From Solihabitans fulvus (GTDB taxonomy: Bacteria > Actinomycetota > Actinomycetes > Mycobacteriales > Pseudonocardiaceae): a DNA stretch of 45,198 nt. Numbering within the stretch: the first letter of the stretch is position 1; each line of letters begins with the position of its first letter. The DNA is taken from positions 1 to 45,198 of the forward strand of contig NZ_VUOB01000001.1 in NCBI RefSeq assembly GCF_008386585.1, written 5' to 3'. The notes beneath the pieces were generated by a model. It made no database searches, was not told the DNA's origin, and saw only the letters and a program-made list of their open reading frames with translations. This document shows positions 1 to 8,428 of this stretch, in pieces. The translations under genes were made by a program, and so were the position numbers.

Positions 1-9
1 AGATCTTCA

Positions 10-30
10 GGACACTTCTAGGACGTGTCC
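10..30. promoter_or_regulatory. Inverted repeat upstream of the acyl-CoA dehydrogenase gene
   Basis: GGACAC at 10-15 and GTGTCC at 25-30 form a perfect 6-bp inverted repeat with a 9-base spacer, about 85 bases before the dehydrogenase start. The layout suits a dimeric repressor site, but no regulator next to it is visible and the window begins here. Confidence 0.3.
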
Positions 31-113
31 GTGGCGCTGACCTGCCGGGCATGTTACTGACTGGTAGCCTTCCGCCGAGCCTCGCCGAGACTCCAGGACG
101 GAAGGACACCACG

Positions 114-1823
114 GTGCTGTTCCACCCCAACACCTACGACCCCCAGCACCTGGACGCGGAGTCCCGGCGGCTGCTGCGGGCGGTCATCGACTGGTTCGAG
201 GAGCGCGGCAAGCGCACGCTCATCGCCGACGACCTCGACCGCGCCTGGTACGCGGACTTCCTCGAGTTCGCGCGGCGGGAGAAGCTGTTCGCCACCTTCC
301 AGACGCCGGCCGCCGAGGGCGGCGGCGACCCGAACAAGCGTTGGGACACCGCGCGCAACGCCGCGCTCAGCGAGATCCTCGGCTTCTACGGCCTCCAGTA
401 CTGGTACGCCTGGCAGGTCACCGTCCTCGGCCTCGGCCCGATCTGGATGAGCGACAACGGCAAGGCGAAGGCGCGCGCCGCGGAACTGCTCGACGACGGC
501 GCGGTGTTCGCATTCGGCCTGTCCGAAAAGGACCACGGCGCGGACGTCTACTCAACCGACATGATCCTCACGCCGGACGGCAACGGCGGATTCCGTGCCA
601 GCGGCGGCAAGTACTACATCGGCAATGGCAACGTCGCCGGCATGGTCTCGGTGTTCGGCCGCCGCGCCGACGTCGAGGGCGCGGACGGATACGTGTTCTT
701 CGCCGTCGACAGCCAGCACCCGAACTTCGAGCTGGTGCAGAACGTCGTGGCGACACAGATGTATGTCAGCGAGTTCCGGCTGAACGACTATCCGGTGGCC
801 GCCGACGACATCCTGCACGCCGGGCCCGAGGCGTTCAGCGCGGCGCTGAACACCGTCAACGTCGGCAAGTTCAACCTCTGCACCGGCTCGATCGGCATCA
901 GCGAGCACGCCTTCTACGAGGCGATCACGCACGCGCACAACCGCGTCCTGTACGGCAGGCGCGTCACCGAGTTCGGCCACGTGCGGCAGAACTTCGTGGA
1001 CGCCTACGCGCGGCTGCTCGCGATGAAGCTGTTCAGCGACCGCGCGGTGGACTACTTCCGCTCGGCCGGCCCCGACGACCGGCGCTACCTGCTGTTCAAC
1101 CCGGTGACCAAGATGAAGGTCACCACCGAGGGCGAGCGGGTGATCGACCTGCTGTGGGACGTCATCGCGGCCAAGGGGTTCGAGCGCGACACCTACTTCC
1201 GCATGGCCACCAGGGAGATCCGCGGGCTGCCCAAGCTGGAGGGCACCGTGCACGTGAACCTCGCGCTGGTGCTCAAGTTCATGCCCAACTACCTGTTCGC
1301 GCCGAGCGAGTACCCGGCCGTGCCGACCAGACACGACCCGGCCGACGACGAGTTCCTGTTCCGGCAGGGGCCCGCGCGCGGCCTCGGCGGCGTCACCTTC
1401 CACGACTGGCAGGCCGCCTACCGGCAGTTCGCCGACGTGCCGAACGTGGCGCTGTTCCACGAGCAGGCGCGCGGCCTGCTGACGCTGCTGCGCGACGCGG
1501 CGCCCGACGAGGGGCAGCAGGCCGACCTCGACTTCCTGCTCAACCTCGGCCACCTGTTCACGCTGGTGGTCTACGGCCAGTTGATCCTGGAGCAGGCCGA
1601 GCTGACCGGGCTGCACCGCGACGTGCTCGACCAGCTCTTCGACGTGCTGGCGCGGGACTTCTCCGGCTACGCGGTCGCCCTGCACGGCAAGGCGTCTTCG
1701 ACGGATGCCCAGCAGTCCTGGGCACTGGCGCACGTCCGCAAGCCCGTCGTGGACGCTGAGCGGTTCGACCGCGTGTGGCAGCAGGTCGCCGCGCTGTCGG
1801 GGGCCTACGAAATGCGCGCATAG
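114..1823 (+). CDS. Acyl-CoA dehydrogenase family protein
   Basis: A 569-residue flavoenzyme of the acyl-CoA dehydrogenase superfamily, expected to introduce a double bond next to an acyl thioester with FAD as cofactor. The middle domain has the FGLSEKDHGAD stretch typical of the flavin-contacting strand. The C-terminal helical domain has an RxxxGRRVTEFGHVRQ segment and a LEGT motif near residue 376, matching the YEGT motif that carries the catalytic glutamate in medium-chain enzymes. It is longer than the usual 380-400 residues, with extra sequence at both ends. I chose GTG 114 because GGAAGGA lies 7 bases before it; an upstream ATG at 51 has no ribosome site. The substrate is unknown. It may be cotranscribed with the helicase gene 22 bases downstream. 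Confidence 0.85.
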   Translation: MLFHPNTYDPQHLDAESRRLLRAVIDWFEERGKRTLIADDLDRAWYADFLEFARREKLFATFQTPAAEGGGDPNKRWDTARNAALSEILGFYGLQYWYAWQVTVLGLGPIWMSDNGKAKARAAELLDDGAVFAFGLSEKDHGADVYSTDMILTPDGNGGFRASGGKYYIGNGNVAGMVSVFGRRADVEGADGYVFFAVDSQHPNFELVQNVVATQMYVSEFRLNDYPVAADDILHAGPEAFSAALNTVNVGKFNLCTGSIGISEHAFYEAITHAHNRVLYGRRVTEFGHVRQNFVDAYARLLAMKLFSDRAVDYFRSAGPDDRRYLLFNPVTKMKVTTEGERVIDLLWDVIAAKGFERDTYFRMATREIRGLPKLEGTVHVNLALVLKFMPNYLFAPSEYPAVPTRHDPADDEFLFRQGPARGLGGVTFHDWQAAYRQFADVPNVALFHEQARGLLTLLRDAAPDEGQQADLDFLLNLGHLFTLVVYGQLILEQAELTGLHRDVLDQLFDVLARDFSGYAVALHGKASSTDAQQSWALAHVRKPVVDAERFDRVWQQVAALSGAYEMRA

Positions 1824-1845
1824 CACCGTGTGGTAAGCAACAGCG

Positions 1846-4062
1846 GTGACCGCGAAGGAACCGTTCCAGCATGCCGTGCTCGAGGCCGTGCTGGAGCGGA
1901 TCACCTTCGCCAACGAGGAAACCGGCTACACCGTGGCCAAGGTCGACACCGGACGCGGGGGTGGCGACCTGGTCACGGTCGTCGGCGCGCTGCTCGGCGC
2001 GCAGCCCGGCGAGTCGATCAGGATGCGCGGCCGCTGGGGCTCGCATCCCCAGTACGGCAAGCAGTTCCACGTCGAGGACTACACGACGGTGCTGCCCGCG
2101 ACGGTCCAGGGCATCCGCCGCTACCTCGGATCCGGGCTGATCAAGGGCATCGGGCCGGTGCTGGCCGACCGCATCGTCGGGCACTTCGGCGTCGACGCGC
2201 TCGACGTCATCGAGCAGACTCCCGAGCGCCTGATCGAGGTGCCCAAGCTCGGCCCCAAGCGCACGAAGCTGATCGCCGACGCGTGGGAGGAACAGAAGGC
2301 GATCAAGGAGGTGATGGTCTTCCTCCAGGGCGTCGGCGTGTCCACGTCGCTCGCCGTGCGGATCTACAAGACCTACGCCGACAAGTCCATCGACGTCGTC
2401 CGCAAGGAGCCCTACCGGCTGGCCACCGACGTGTGGGGCATCGGTTTTCGCACCGCCGACACGATCGCGAAGGCGGTGGGAATCCCGCACGACAGCCCGC
2501 AGCGGATCAAGGCGGGGCTTCAGTTCACCCTCTCCGAGGCGACCTCGGACGGCAACTGCTTCCTGCCGGAGCAGCGGCTCATCGCCGACGCCATCAAGAT
2601 CCTCCAGGTCGACGCAGGCGCGGTGATCGACTGCCTGGCCGAACTCGTCGTCGAGGAGGGTGTGGTCCGCGAGGAGTTGCCCGGCGAGGACGCCGAGGAG
2701 CCCGTGGTCGCGATCTACCTCGTGCCGTTCCACCGCGCCGAGATCTCCCTCGCCGGCCAGCTACTTCGGTTGCTACACAACAAGTCCGACCGCATGCCGG
2801 CGTTCGCCTCGGTCGACTGGGACCGGGCGCTCGCCTGGCTGCGCACGCAGACCAGCGCCGACCTCGCCCCGGCGCAGCAGGAGGCCGTGCGACTGGCGCT
2901 GACGCAGAAGGTCGCGGTGCTGACCGGCGGTCCCGGCTGCGGAAAGAGCTTCACCGTGCGGTCGATCGTCACGCTGGCGGCGGCCAAGGGCGCCAAGGTG
3001 GTGCTCGCCGCGCCGACCGGCCGAGCCGCCAAGCGTCTCACCGAGCTGACCGGCCACGAGGCGTCCACCATCCACCGCCTGCTGGAACTCAGGCCGGGCG
3101 GCGACGCGGCGTACGACCGCGACCGCCCGCTGGACGCGGACCTGGTCGTCATCGACGAGGCGTCCATGGTGGACCTGTTGCTGGCCAACAAACTCATCAA
3201 GGCAATCCCGCCCGGCGCGCACGTCCTCATGGTCGGCGACGTCGACCAGCTGCCGTCGGTGGGCGCGGGCGAGGTGCTGCGCGATCTGCTCGCCGCCGGC
3301 ACGCCGATCCCGCACGTGCGGCTCACGCAGATCTTCCGGCAGGCGCAGCAGTCCGGCGTGGTCACCAACGCACACCGCATCAACGAGGGTGAGTTCCCAC
3401 TGACGGAGGGACTGTCGGACTTCTTCCTGTTCCCGGTGGAGGAGACCGAGGACGCCGCGACGATGACCATCGACGTGGTGGCCAGGCGGATTCCGGCGAA
3501 GTTCGGTCTCAACGCGCGCCGCGACGTGCAGGTGCTCGCGCCGATGCACCGGGGGCCCGCGGGTGCCGGCGCGCTGAACACGTTGCTACAGGAGGCGTTG
3601 ACGCCGCCCCGACCCGACCTACCGGAGCGCCGGTTCGGCGGACGGATCTTCCGGCTCGGCGACAAGGTGACGCAGATCCGCAACAACTACGACAAGGGCG
3701 CGAACGGGGTCTTCAACGGGACGCTGGGTGTGGTGATCGCGCTCAACCCCGAGGAGCAGAAGCTGACCGTGCGGACCGACGAGGACGAGGAGGTCGACTA
3801 CGAGTTCGGTGAGTTGGACGAACTCGTGCACGCGTACGCGATGACCATTCACCGGTCGCAGGGCAGCGAGTACCCGTGCGTGGTGATCCCGGTGACGACG
3901 AGCGCGTGGATGATGTTGCAGCGCAACCTGCTCTACACGGCCGTGACGCGCGCGAAGAAGCTCGTCGTGCTGGTCGGTTCGCGCAAGGCCATCGGGCAGG
4001 CGGTGCGGACCGTCAGCGGGGGCCGTCGGCACACGGCTCTTGCGTACCGCCTACAGGAGTGA
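1846..4062 (+). CDS. recD2: RecD2-type SF1B DNA helicase
   Basis: A 738-residue ATP-dependent 5'-3' DNA helicase of the RecD2 class (RecD-like protein without RecBC), with roles in repair and replication-fork processing. After an N-terminal OB-like region and helix-hairpin-helix repeats (about residues 100-200), the first RecA fold has Walker A GGPGCGKS near 361 and Walker B VVIDEAS with Asp near 437. The second RecA fold carries the UvrD_C_2 signature YAMTIHRSQGSEYP near the C-terminus. Length agrees with RecD2 (about 720-740). The GTG start lies 22 bases after the dehydrogenase stop with no good ribosome site. A second, out-of-frame ORF of 520 codons over this gene is a GC-rich shadow. Confidence 0.93.
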   Translation: MTAKEPFQHAVLEAVLERITFANEETGYTVAKVDTGRGGGDLVTVVGALLGAQPGESIRMRGRWGSHPQYGKQFHVEDYTTVLPATVQGIRRYLGSGLIKGIGPVLADRIVGHFGVDALDVIEQTPERLIEVPKLGPKRTKLIADAWEEQKAIKEVMVFLQGVGVSTSLAVRIYKTYADKSIDVVRKEPYRLATDVWGIGFRTADTIAKAVGIPHDSPQRIKAGLQFTLSEATSDGNCFLPEQRLIADAIKILQVDAGAVIDCLAELVVEEGVVREELPGEDAEEPVVAIYLVPFHRAEISLAGQLLRLLHNKSDRMPAFASVDWDRALAWLRTQTSADLAPAQQEAVRLALTQKVAVLTGGPGCGKSFTVRSIVTLAAAKGAKVVLAAPTGRAAKRLTELTGHEASTIHRLLELRPGGDAAYDRDRPLDADLVVIDEASMVDLLLANKLIKAIPPGAHVLMVGDVDQLPSVGAGEVLRDLLAAGTPIPHVRLTQIFRQAQQSGVVTNAHRINEGEFPLTEGLSDFFLFPVEETEDAATMTIDVVARRIPAKFGLNARRDVQVLAPMHRGPAGAGALNTLLQEALTPPRPDLPERRFGGRIFRLGDKVTQIRNNYDKGANGVFNGTLGVVIALNPEEQKLTVRTDEDEEVDYEFGELDELVHAYAMTIHRSQGSEYPCVVIPVTTSAWMMLQRNLLYTAVTRAKKLVVLVGSRKAIGQAVRTVSGGRRHTALAYRLQE

Positions 4063-4276
4063 GTGCCAGCAGGCCCGCGCCGAAAGCGTGGATCATGCGG
4101 TGCAGACCGGCCCGGCGGAGCACGAGGGTCACCGTCTCGGAGATGCCGAGGATGCTGCTCTCCTGCCCGATGGTCACGGAGACCTCGTCGTCGCCGGTCA
4201 CCTCCCAGCGGATCGGGGCCCCTTCGGCGATGACGGCGTATGAGCTGACGTGCACGGTGTTGTCGCTGATGAACAT
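4013..4276 (-). CDS. Small conserved-looking hypothetical protein (87 aa)
   Basis: An 87-residue protein with no family I recognise. It starts MFISDNTVHVSSYAVIAEG and is mostly alternating hydrophobic and polar residues, suggesting a small beta-rich fold, with a hydrophobic stretch (HAFGAGLLALTPVG) near the C-terminus. GGGA lies 5 bases before the ATG. It is divergent from the XRE regulator gene and overlaps the last 50 bases of recD2 tail to tail. Small genes of this kind often accompany XRE/DUF397 modules, so a link to that pair is inferred only from position. A longer upstream ORF in the same frame is antisense to the regulator and is not credible. Confidence 0.6.
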   Translation of the reverse strand: MFISDNTVHVSSYAVIAEGAPIRWEVTGDDEVSVTIGQESSILGISETVTLVLRRAGLHRMIHAFGAGLLALTPVGGTQEPCADGPR

Positions 4277-4402
4277 GGTTCCCGACCGTAGCCGGAGACG
4301 TATCCCGAGGTACATCCCTCGATACGGTGACGCTTGGTGAGCGTGTCGGTGCGGACAGATACGGTGCGTCCGACACATCACAGGGCAGGAACGGAGAACT
4401 CG

Positions 4403-5242
4403 GTGGCCGACCACAGCTGTCCCTCGGCGTTGCGCTGGTTGATCGGAGCCGAGCTGGCGCACTACCGCAACGCGGCGGACCTCTCGCTGGCCGACCTCTC
4501 GCGGCTGGTGGAGATCAGCAAGTCGAAGCTCGGCCACCTGGAGAGCGGCCGGCTGAACCAGTACCCGGTCGACATCAGCAAGATCCTCAAGGCGTGCGGC
4601 GCGGAACGCCAGGACATCGACCGCTTGAACTCGTTGACGGGTCGCGCCGAGGAAGGTTCCTGGGTGGGTGCGTGGACCGATGTGGTGCCCGACTGGCTGC
4701 GGACCATGGTCGGCCTGGAGTCGTTGGCGCGAAACGAGTTCGTCTTCGAACCCATCCTGTTGCCCGGCCTGATCCAGACCGAGAGCTACGCGCGCGAGCT
4801 GACCATCGCGGCCAGTCGGGTCCGGCCCGACCACAGCGAACGCCTGGTCGAGTTTCGGATGCAACGCGCTCGACTGCTGAGTAAGGACGAACCGCTGGAG
4901 TTGCACGCAGTGTTCAACGAGCAGGCACTGAACCTCCGAGTCGGCGATCAGGAGATCCTGCGTGACCAGTATCTGCATCTGCTGAAGCTCGCCGAACTGC
5001 CCAACGTCACGCTCCAGGTCATGCGGCCGGAAGGCGGCCCGCACTCCGCCGTGACCGGGCAGTTCATGCTCCTGGAGTTCGCGGACGCACGCCCCATCTC
5101 CTATGTCGAGATGCAGGACGGTGCGGTCTTCGTGAACGACTCCGACCGTGTGCGCACGTATAGCATGAGCACACAGAGCCTGGAGCGAATCGCACTCTCA
5201 CCGGGCGAGACTTCAGCTCTGATCGAGCGCTTGATCAGGTAG
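4403..5242 (+). CDS. XRE-family regulator with DUF5753 domain (WhiJ/AbaA-like)
   Basis: A 279-residue helix-turn-helix regulator of the actinobacterial XRE-DUF5753 family. Residues 10-65 form the HTH (LADLSRLVEISKSKLGHLESG) and the rest is the DUF5753 sensory domain (PILLPGLIQTESYARE, then LPNVTLQVMP-like and YVEMQDG). The GTG start is preceded by GGAACGGAG. The stop is 15 bases before a DUF397 gene, the usual partner. WhiJ-type pairs act in development and antibiotic control in streptomycetes, the small DUF397 protein modulating the DNA-binding protein; what this pair controls is not visible. Confidence 0.9.
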   Translation: MADHSCPSALRWLIGAELAHYRNAADLSLADLSRLVEISKSKLGHLESGRLNQYPVDISKILKACGAERQDIDRLNSLTGRAEEGSWVGAWTDVVPDWLRTMVGLESLARNEFVFEPILLPGLIQTESYARELTIAASRVRPDHSERLVEFRMQRARLLSKDEPLELHAVFNEQALNLRVGDQEILRDQYLHLLKLAELPNVTLQVMRPEGGPHSAVTGQFMLLEFADARPISYVEMQDGAVFVNDSDRVRTYSMSTQSLERIALSPGETSALIERLIR

Positions 5243-5257
5243 GCCGGAGGAGGCAGC

Positions 5258-5467
5258 GTGAGCACATCCAAGCCCGCCAGCAACGGAACATGGCGCACCA
5301 GTAGCCGCAGCGGCGAGAACGGCAGTTGCGTCGCTGTGCGGTTCCCGACTGCTGGGCCGATTGGCGTTCGCGACTCCAAGAACCCCGACGGCCCGACGCT
5401 CAGCTTCGCGGCATCCGAACTGACCGCGTTCCTGACCGCGATCAAGACCGACCGGCTGGTCCCGTAG
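5258..5467 (+). CDS. DUF397 protein, partner of the XRE regulator
   Basis: A 69-residue DUF397 protein with the family core WRTSSRSGENGSCVAVR, the VRDSKNPDGPTLSF strand and a C-terminal helix (LTAFLTAIKTDR). A strong ribosome site (GGAGGAGG) precedes the GTG start. It lies 15 bases after the XRE gene and is almost certainly cotranscribed. DUF397 proteins lack a DNA-binding domain and are thought to work through the neighbouring XRE protein. Confidence 0.92.
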   Translation: MSTSKPASNGTWRTSSRSGENGSCVAVRFPTAGPIGVRDSKNPDGPTLSFAASELTAFLTAIKTDRLVP

Positions 5468-5473
5468 CCGGAG

Positions 5474-6112
5474 TCAGTCCTTGCGGCCGGTCATGGCGAG
5501 GCTGGCACCGAGGCCGATCATCATCAGGCCGCCGGTACCGCCGATCGCGGCCAACCGGCGCGGCGACCTGGCCAGCCACTCGCGCGCCGTCCCCGCCGCG
5601 AACGCGTACACGGTGTCCGACGTCATCGCGATCGCGATGAACACCAGGCCCAGCAGCAACATCTGGAGTGGCACCTGGCCGGCCGACCGGTCCGCGAACT
5701 GCGGCAGCACGGCGGACAGGAACACGATGCCCTTCGGGTTGGTGACGCCGACGACGTAGCCCTCGCGCAGCACCCGCCCGGTCCGCGTCGGCGCGGCGGT
5801 GGCGCTCAACGACTCGGCGAGCCCGCGCCGATGCCGGATCGCCTGAACCCCCAGGTACACCAGGTATCCAGCGCCGACGACCTTGACCGCCGTGAAGATC
5901 GCCGCCGACGCCTGCACCACCGCGCCGACCCCGAACGCGACCGCCGCGACCTGCGTGCAGGCCCCGAGCGCGTTGCCGAGCACGGTGACCAGCGCCGCGC
6001 GCCGACCGACGGACAGTGCACGGCTGACCGTGAACAGCACGCTCGGCCCAGGCACGACGATCAGTACGAACGACATCAACCCGAACGCGAGCACGTGGTC
6101 CATCGACACCAT
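5474..6112 (-). CDS. LysE/RhtB family amino-acid exporter
   Basis: A 212-residue inner-membrane protein of the LysE/RhtB translocator family, which exports amino acids or derivatives such as homoserine lactone. It has about six hydrophobic segments. The family signature near the N-terminus is visible (LIVVPGPSVLFTVSRALSVGRRAALVTVLG is split by it), as is GVTNPKGIVFLSAVLPQF in the centre. It converges on the DUF397 gene with only 6 bases between the stops. No good ribosome site precedes the ATG; a second ATG three codons in is equally possible. The substrate cannot be told from sequence. Confidence 0.9.
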   Translation of the reverse strand: MVSMDHVLAFGLMSFVLIVVPGPSVLFTVSRALSVGRRAALVTVLGNALGACTQVAAVAFGVGAVVQASAAIFTAVKVVGAGYLVYLGVQAIRHRRGLAESLSATAAPTRTGRVLREGYVVGVTNPKGIVFLSAVLPQFADRSAGQVPLQMLLLGLVFIAIAMTSDTVYAFAAGTAREWLARSPRRLAAIGGTGGLMMIGLGASLAMTGRKD

Positions 6113-6221
6113 CTGGCCAGGCTAATCGCACTCACCTGGCGAGAACAGCAGGTATTCGATCTCCCGGCCCTGGAGCGACCGAGGGCGGGCCCACCCCCGG
6201 TCACTCACCGCACGGTCGACG

Positions 6222-6455
6222 TCACGGCCGCGTCAGCCGCAACCGCTGTCCGTCGTTGTCGATCTCGGCGATGCGAACCGACACACTCGCCTCGGCCTCG
6301 GGCTGCGGCCTGCTCACGAGCAACCCGTGGACGCCCTGCGAGACCTCGACGAAGGCGCCGAACGGCACGACCTTGACCACTCTTCCGTCGAGGACGTCGC
6401 CAACGTCGTGGCGTGCGACGAAATCGCCCCAGACGTCCTGATCCGGACGGGACAT
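6222..6455 (-). CDS. Small S1 RNA-binding domain protein
   Basis: A 77-residue protein made almost wholly of one S1 (OB-fold) RNA-binding domain: VGDVLDGRVVKVVPFGAFVEV, then GVHGLLVSR and SVRIAEIDNDGQRLRLTRP. Free-standing S1 proteins of this size (like Bacillus YugI) associate with ribosomes or RNA under stress. I chose the ATG at 6455 because AGGAGG lies 8 bases upstream; longer in-frame starts have no such site. The ribosome site is unusually strong (separate entry). Confidence 0.85.
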   Translation of the reverse strand: MSRPDQDVWGDFVARHDVGDVLDGRVVKVVPFGAFVEVSQGVHGLLVSRPQPEAEASVSVRIAEIDNDGQRLRLTRP

Positions 6456-6458
6456 GAT

Positions 6459-6469
6459 GATCACCTCCT
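6459..6469 (-). promoter_or_regulatory. Extended Shine-Dalgarno sequence of the S1-domain gene
   Basis: Read on the minus strand, AGGAGGTGATC pairs over 11 consecutive bases with the conserved 3' end of 16S rRNA (GAUCACCUCCU). AGGAGG is 8 bases from the ATG. Most genes in this window have 4-7 matching bases. Confidence 0.8.
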
Positions 6470-6662
6470 CTCCTCTGCGAACTCCGACTCGCGGAACGCA
6501 GTGGATTCGGCGGGCCACGGGCCCGCCAGGTGATCAAGTACTAGCCGGGTACCCCGTCCGCTTGTGGCACTCGCGCATATGGCAGTTGGCCGACCCGGCA
6601 GTCACGCGTCGACCTTAGCCTCAGCGCGACCGGAAACCAATGCCCAGCGCGACTTCCGCTCC

Positions 6663-7070
6663 TCAGGACTGCTCGGCGTCCCAGCGTTCCCTGGCACCGG
6701 CGATGGCGTCCTTGTGCTCGCGCGACCAGTCGGCCAGCGCACGGATCGCCTCCGACAGGCTCCGGCCCGTCTCGGTCAGCCGGTACTCGACCTGCGGCGG
6801 AATCGTCGGGTACACGGTCCGCTCGACCAGCCCGTCCCGCCAGAGCCGGCGCGTGGTGAGGGTCAGCATCCGCTGGGAGATCCCGGGAATCGCCCGCTGC
6901 AACTCGCGGAATCGGCGTACGCCCTTGGCCAGCTCCACGACGACCAGCACCGTCCACTTGTCACCGATGCGATCCAGCACGTCCCGGATTCCGCAGTCGT
7001 CCTCGCCACACGGGCCGACCGCCACCGGCGCGCCGACCTCGGGGGTTACCGCGGTGTGCCCCACTGACAT
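6663..7070 (-). CDS. HxlR-family transcriptional regulator
   Basis: A 135-residue winged-helix regulator of the HxlR family. The signature RIGDKWTVLVVVELAKGVRRFRELQ (split here by its natural turn) and ISQRMLTLTTRRLWRDGLVER give the DNA-binding domain, and VEYRLTETGRSL the wing. Cys21 and Cys26 lie just before the first helix. Several HxlR proteins (YodB, CatR, HypR) sense quinones or electrophiles through N-terminal cysteines, so redox sensing is plausible but inferred. A strong site (AAGGAGG) precedes the ATG. It is divergent from an NmrA-type reductase gene, its likely target. Confidence 0.92.
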   Translation of the reverse strand: MSVGHTAVTPEVGAPVAVGPCGEDDCGIRDVLDRIGDKWTVLVVVELAKGVRRFRELQRAIPGISQRMLTLTTRRLWRDGLVERTVYPTIPPQVEYRLTETGRSLSEAIRALADWSREHKDAIAGARERWDAEQS

Positions 7071-7083
7071 GGATGTGCCTCCT

Positions 7084-7129
7084 TACCCTCCGCATCGACG
7101 CTACCCATGCTGAACCCCGCTACCCAAGC
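7084..7129. promoter_or_regulatory. Repeated GGGTA boxes between hxlR-type and NmrA-type genes
   Basis: On the minus strand GGGTAGC occurs at 7119-7125 and 7100-7106 (the latter two as GCTACCCAAGC and GCTACCCATGC on the plus strand), and GGGTA again at 7084-7088, at 18-19 base steps. The last one abuts the ribosome site of the HxlR gene. Direct repeats in a divergent regulator-target gap are where such a regulator would bind; binding is inferred. Confidence 0.4.
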
Positions 7130-7153
7130 CATGTCAGCGAAGGGACCAGTGTC

Positions 7154-8017
7154 GTGATTCTCGTTACCGGTGCGTCGGGCGCGCTCGGCGGTCTGATCGT
7201 CCGCAGGCTCACCGCCACCGCCCAGGTCGTCGCCGGCACACGGTCGCCGTCGCACCTCGACACCGATGTCCCGGTCCGGGCGGTCGACTTCGACAGGCCC
7301 GGCACGCTGACCGAGGCGTTCGCCGGCATCGACGTACTCGTGCTGATCTCGGCGGGCTACGCGGAGGACGACGTCGTCATCGCGCGGCACGACGCGGCCG
7401 TCGAGACCGCCGAGCGGGCCGGCGTGCGGCACGTCGTCTACACCAGCCTCGCCGGCTCGGGCGACCACCTCAGCTTCGCGGTCCCGCACCGCTGGACCGA
7501 GCGCCGCCTCGCCGCGTCGACCGTGCCGAGCACGATCCTGCGCAACGGCCTCTACGCCGAGCTGATCGGCGCGATCGCCGTGCAGACCACGGTCTCCGAC
7601 GTGCTCACCGCGCCGTGGGGCGACGGCCGGATCACTGCGGTGGCCAGGGAGGATCTCGCCGACGTCGCGGCGCTGGTCGCCGCCGAGGCGCAGGCCGCCG
7701 TTGCCGAGGACCGCAGCAGCCGGCACGCCGGCCGGACCTACGAACTGGACGGTGTGGTGGCCATCGGCGGCGCGGACATCGCCGAGGCGTTGACCAGGAC
7801 GCTCGGCAGGGAGGTGCGCTACGAGCCCGCCTCGCTCGGCGACACCCGCGCGGCCCTCACCGAGGCCGGCCTGCCGCCGTACCAGGTGGCTCATTCGGTC
7901 TCGACGTTCGCGAACCTGACCGCGGGTTTCCTGGCCGGCACGAGGACCGACCTACCCGCCCTGCTCGACGCGGACCCGCGTCTCCCGTTGGACGTGATCG
8001 TCGCGGGCAACGCCTGA
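7154..8017 (+). CDS. NmrA/SDR-a family NAD(P)-binding reductase
   Basis: A 287-residue atypical short-chain dehydrogenase of the NmrA/QOR2 type. The N-terminal nucleotide-binding motif VTGASGALGGLIVRRL (GxxGxxG) starts at residue 5; GVRHVVYTSLAGSG and TILRNGLYAEL follow in family order. QOR2-type members reduce quinones with NADPH, others are redox sensors. GTG 7154 is preceded by GAAGGGA; the frame is open further upstream without a ribosome site and that stretch would run into the HxlR promoter. Divergence from an HxlR gene is a common arrangement for inducible quinone or aldehyde detoxification. Confidence 0.88.
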   Translation: MILVTGASGALGGLIVRRLTATAQVVAGTRSPSHLDTDVPVRAVDFDRPGTLTEAFAGIDVLVLISAGYAEDDVVIARHDAAVETAERAGVRHVVYTSLAGSGDHLSFAVPHRWTERRLAASTVPSTILRNGLYAELIGAIAVQTTVSDVLTAPWGDGRITAVAREDLADVAALVAAEAQAAVAEDRSSRHAGRTYELDGVVAIGGADIAEALTRTLGREVRYEPASLGDTRAALTEAGLPPYQVAHSVSTFANLTAGFLAGTRTDLPALLDADPRLPLDVIVAGNA

Positions 8018-8428
8018 CCGGTCACCGGCGTCCGCCGGCCAGCCACCCCCATGCCCGCGCGCCTGCGGTCAGTGGCGGTTGAGCTGGTCGGCGAGCCGCT
8101 GCGCCTCCTGCTGGGTTCAGGGTGTTGTGGACGGTGGAGGTCGATTGGGAACGCGCGTTATGTCGCACCTGGACTCGACGATGCCGGGTCGCAATACAGA
8201 TCAAGGCAATTGAGAAAGTGATTGTGCAGGAGGGGATTGTGGCCGCGTGAGCCAGCGCACCAGACAAGGGTGGCTCTGACAGTACCTGTATCACCAGGGT
8301 CTCCCAGACTTCCGGGACGCCTGTCAACCTGTTTGAGTCCAGCTACACGGAGGAGAAGTAATGGATCCACGGGACCGGACGCGCGACCGTGTCAGCACAT
8401 GCTTCCCCGGCAGAAGGGACGAAGACCA
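8018..8428. other. Long intergenic stretch before the SDR gene
   Basis: 411 bases without a convincing full gene. Near the left end, minus-strand 8069-8113 reads like the C-terminal tail of a lost gene (QQEAQRLADQLNRH then stop), preceded at once by another stop. The right part is less GC-rich and ends in a short leader ORF (8361-8474). No terminator hairpin was found after the NmrA gene. Confidence 0.5.

Noticed and set aside
341..1759. 472-codon plus-strand ORF inside the acyl-CoA dehydrogenase gene
   Set aside because: Arg-rich frame-shifted shadow, as expected from high GC; the other frame has family motifs.
1830..3392. 520-codon ORF overlapping recD2
   Set aside because: Arg/Ala-rich shadow frame; RecD2 motifs are in the other frame.
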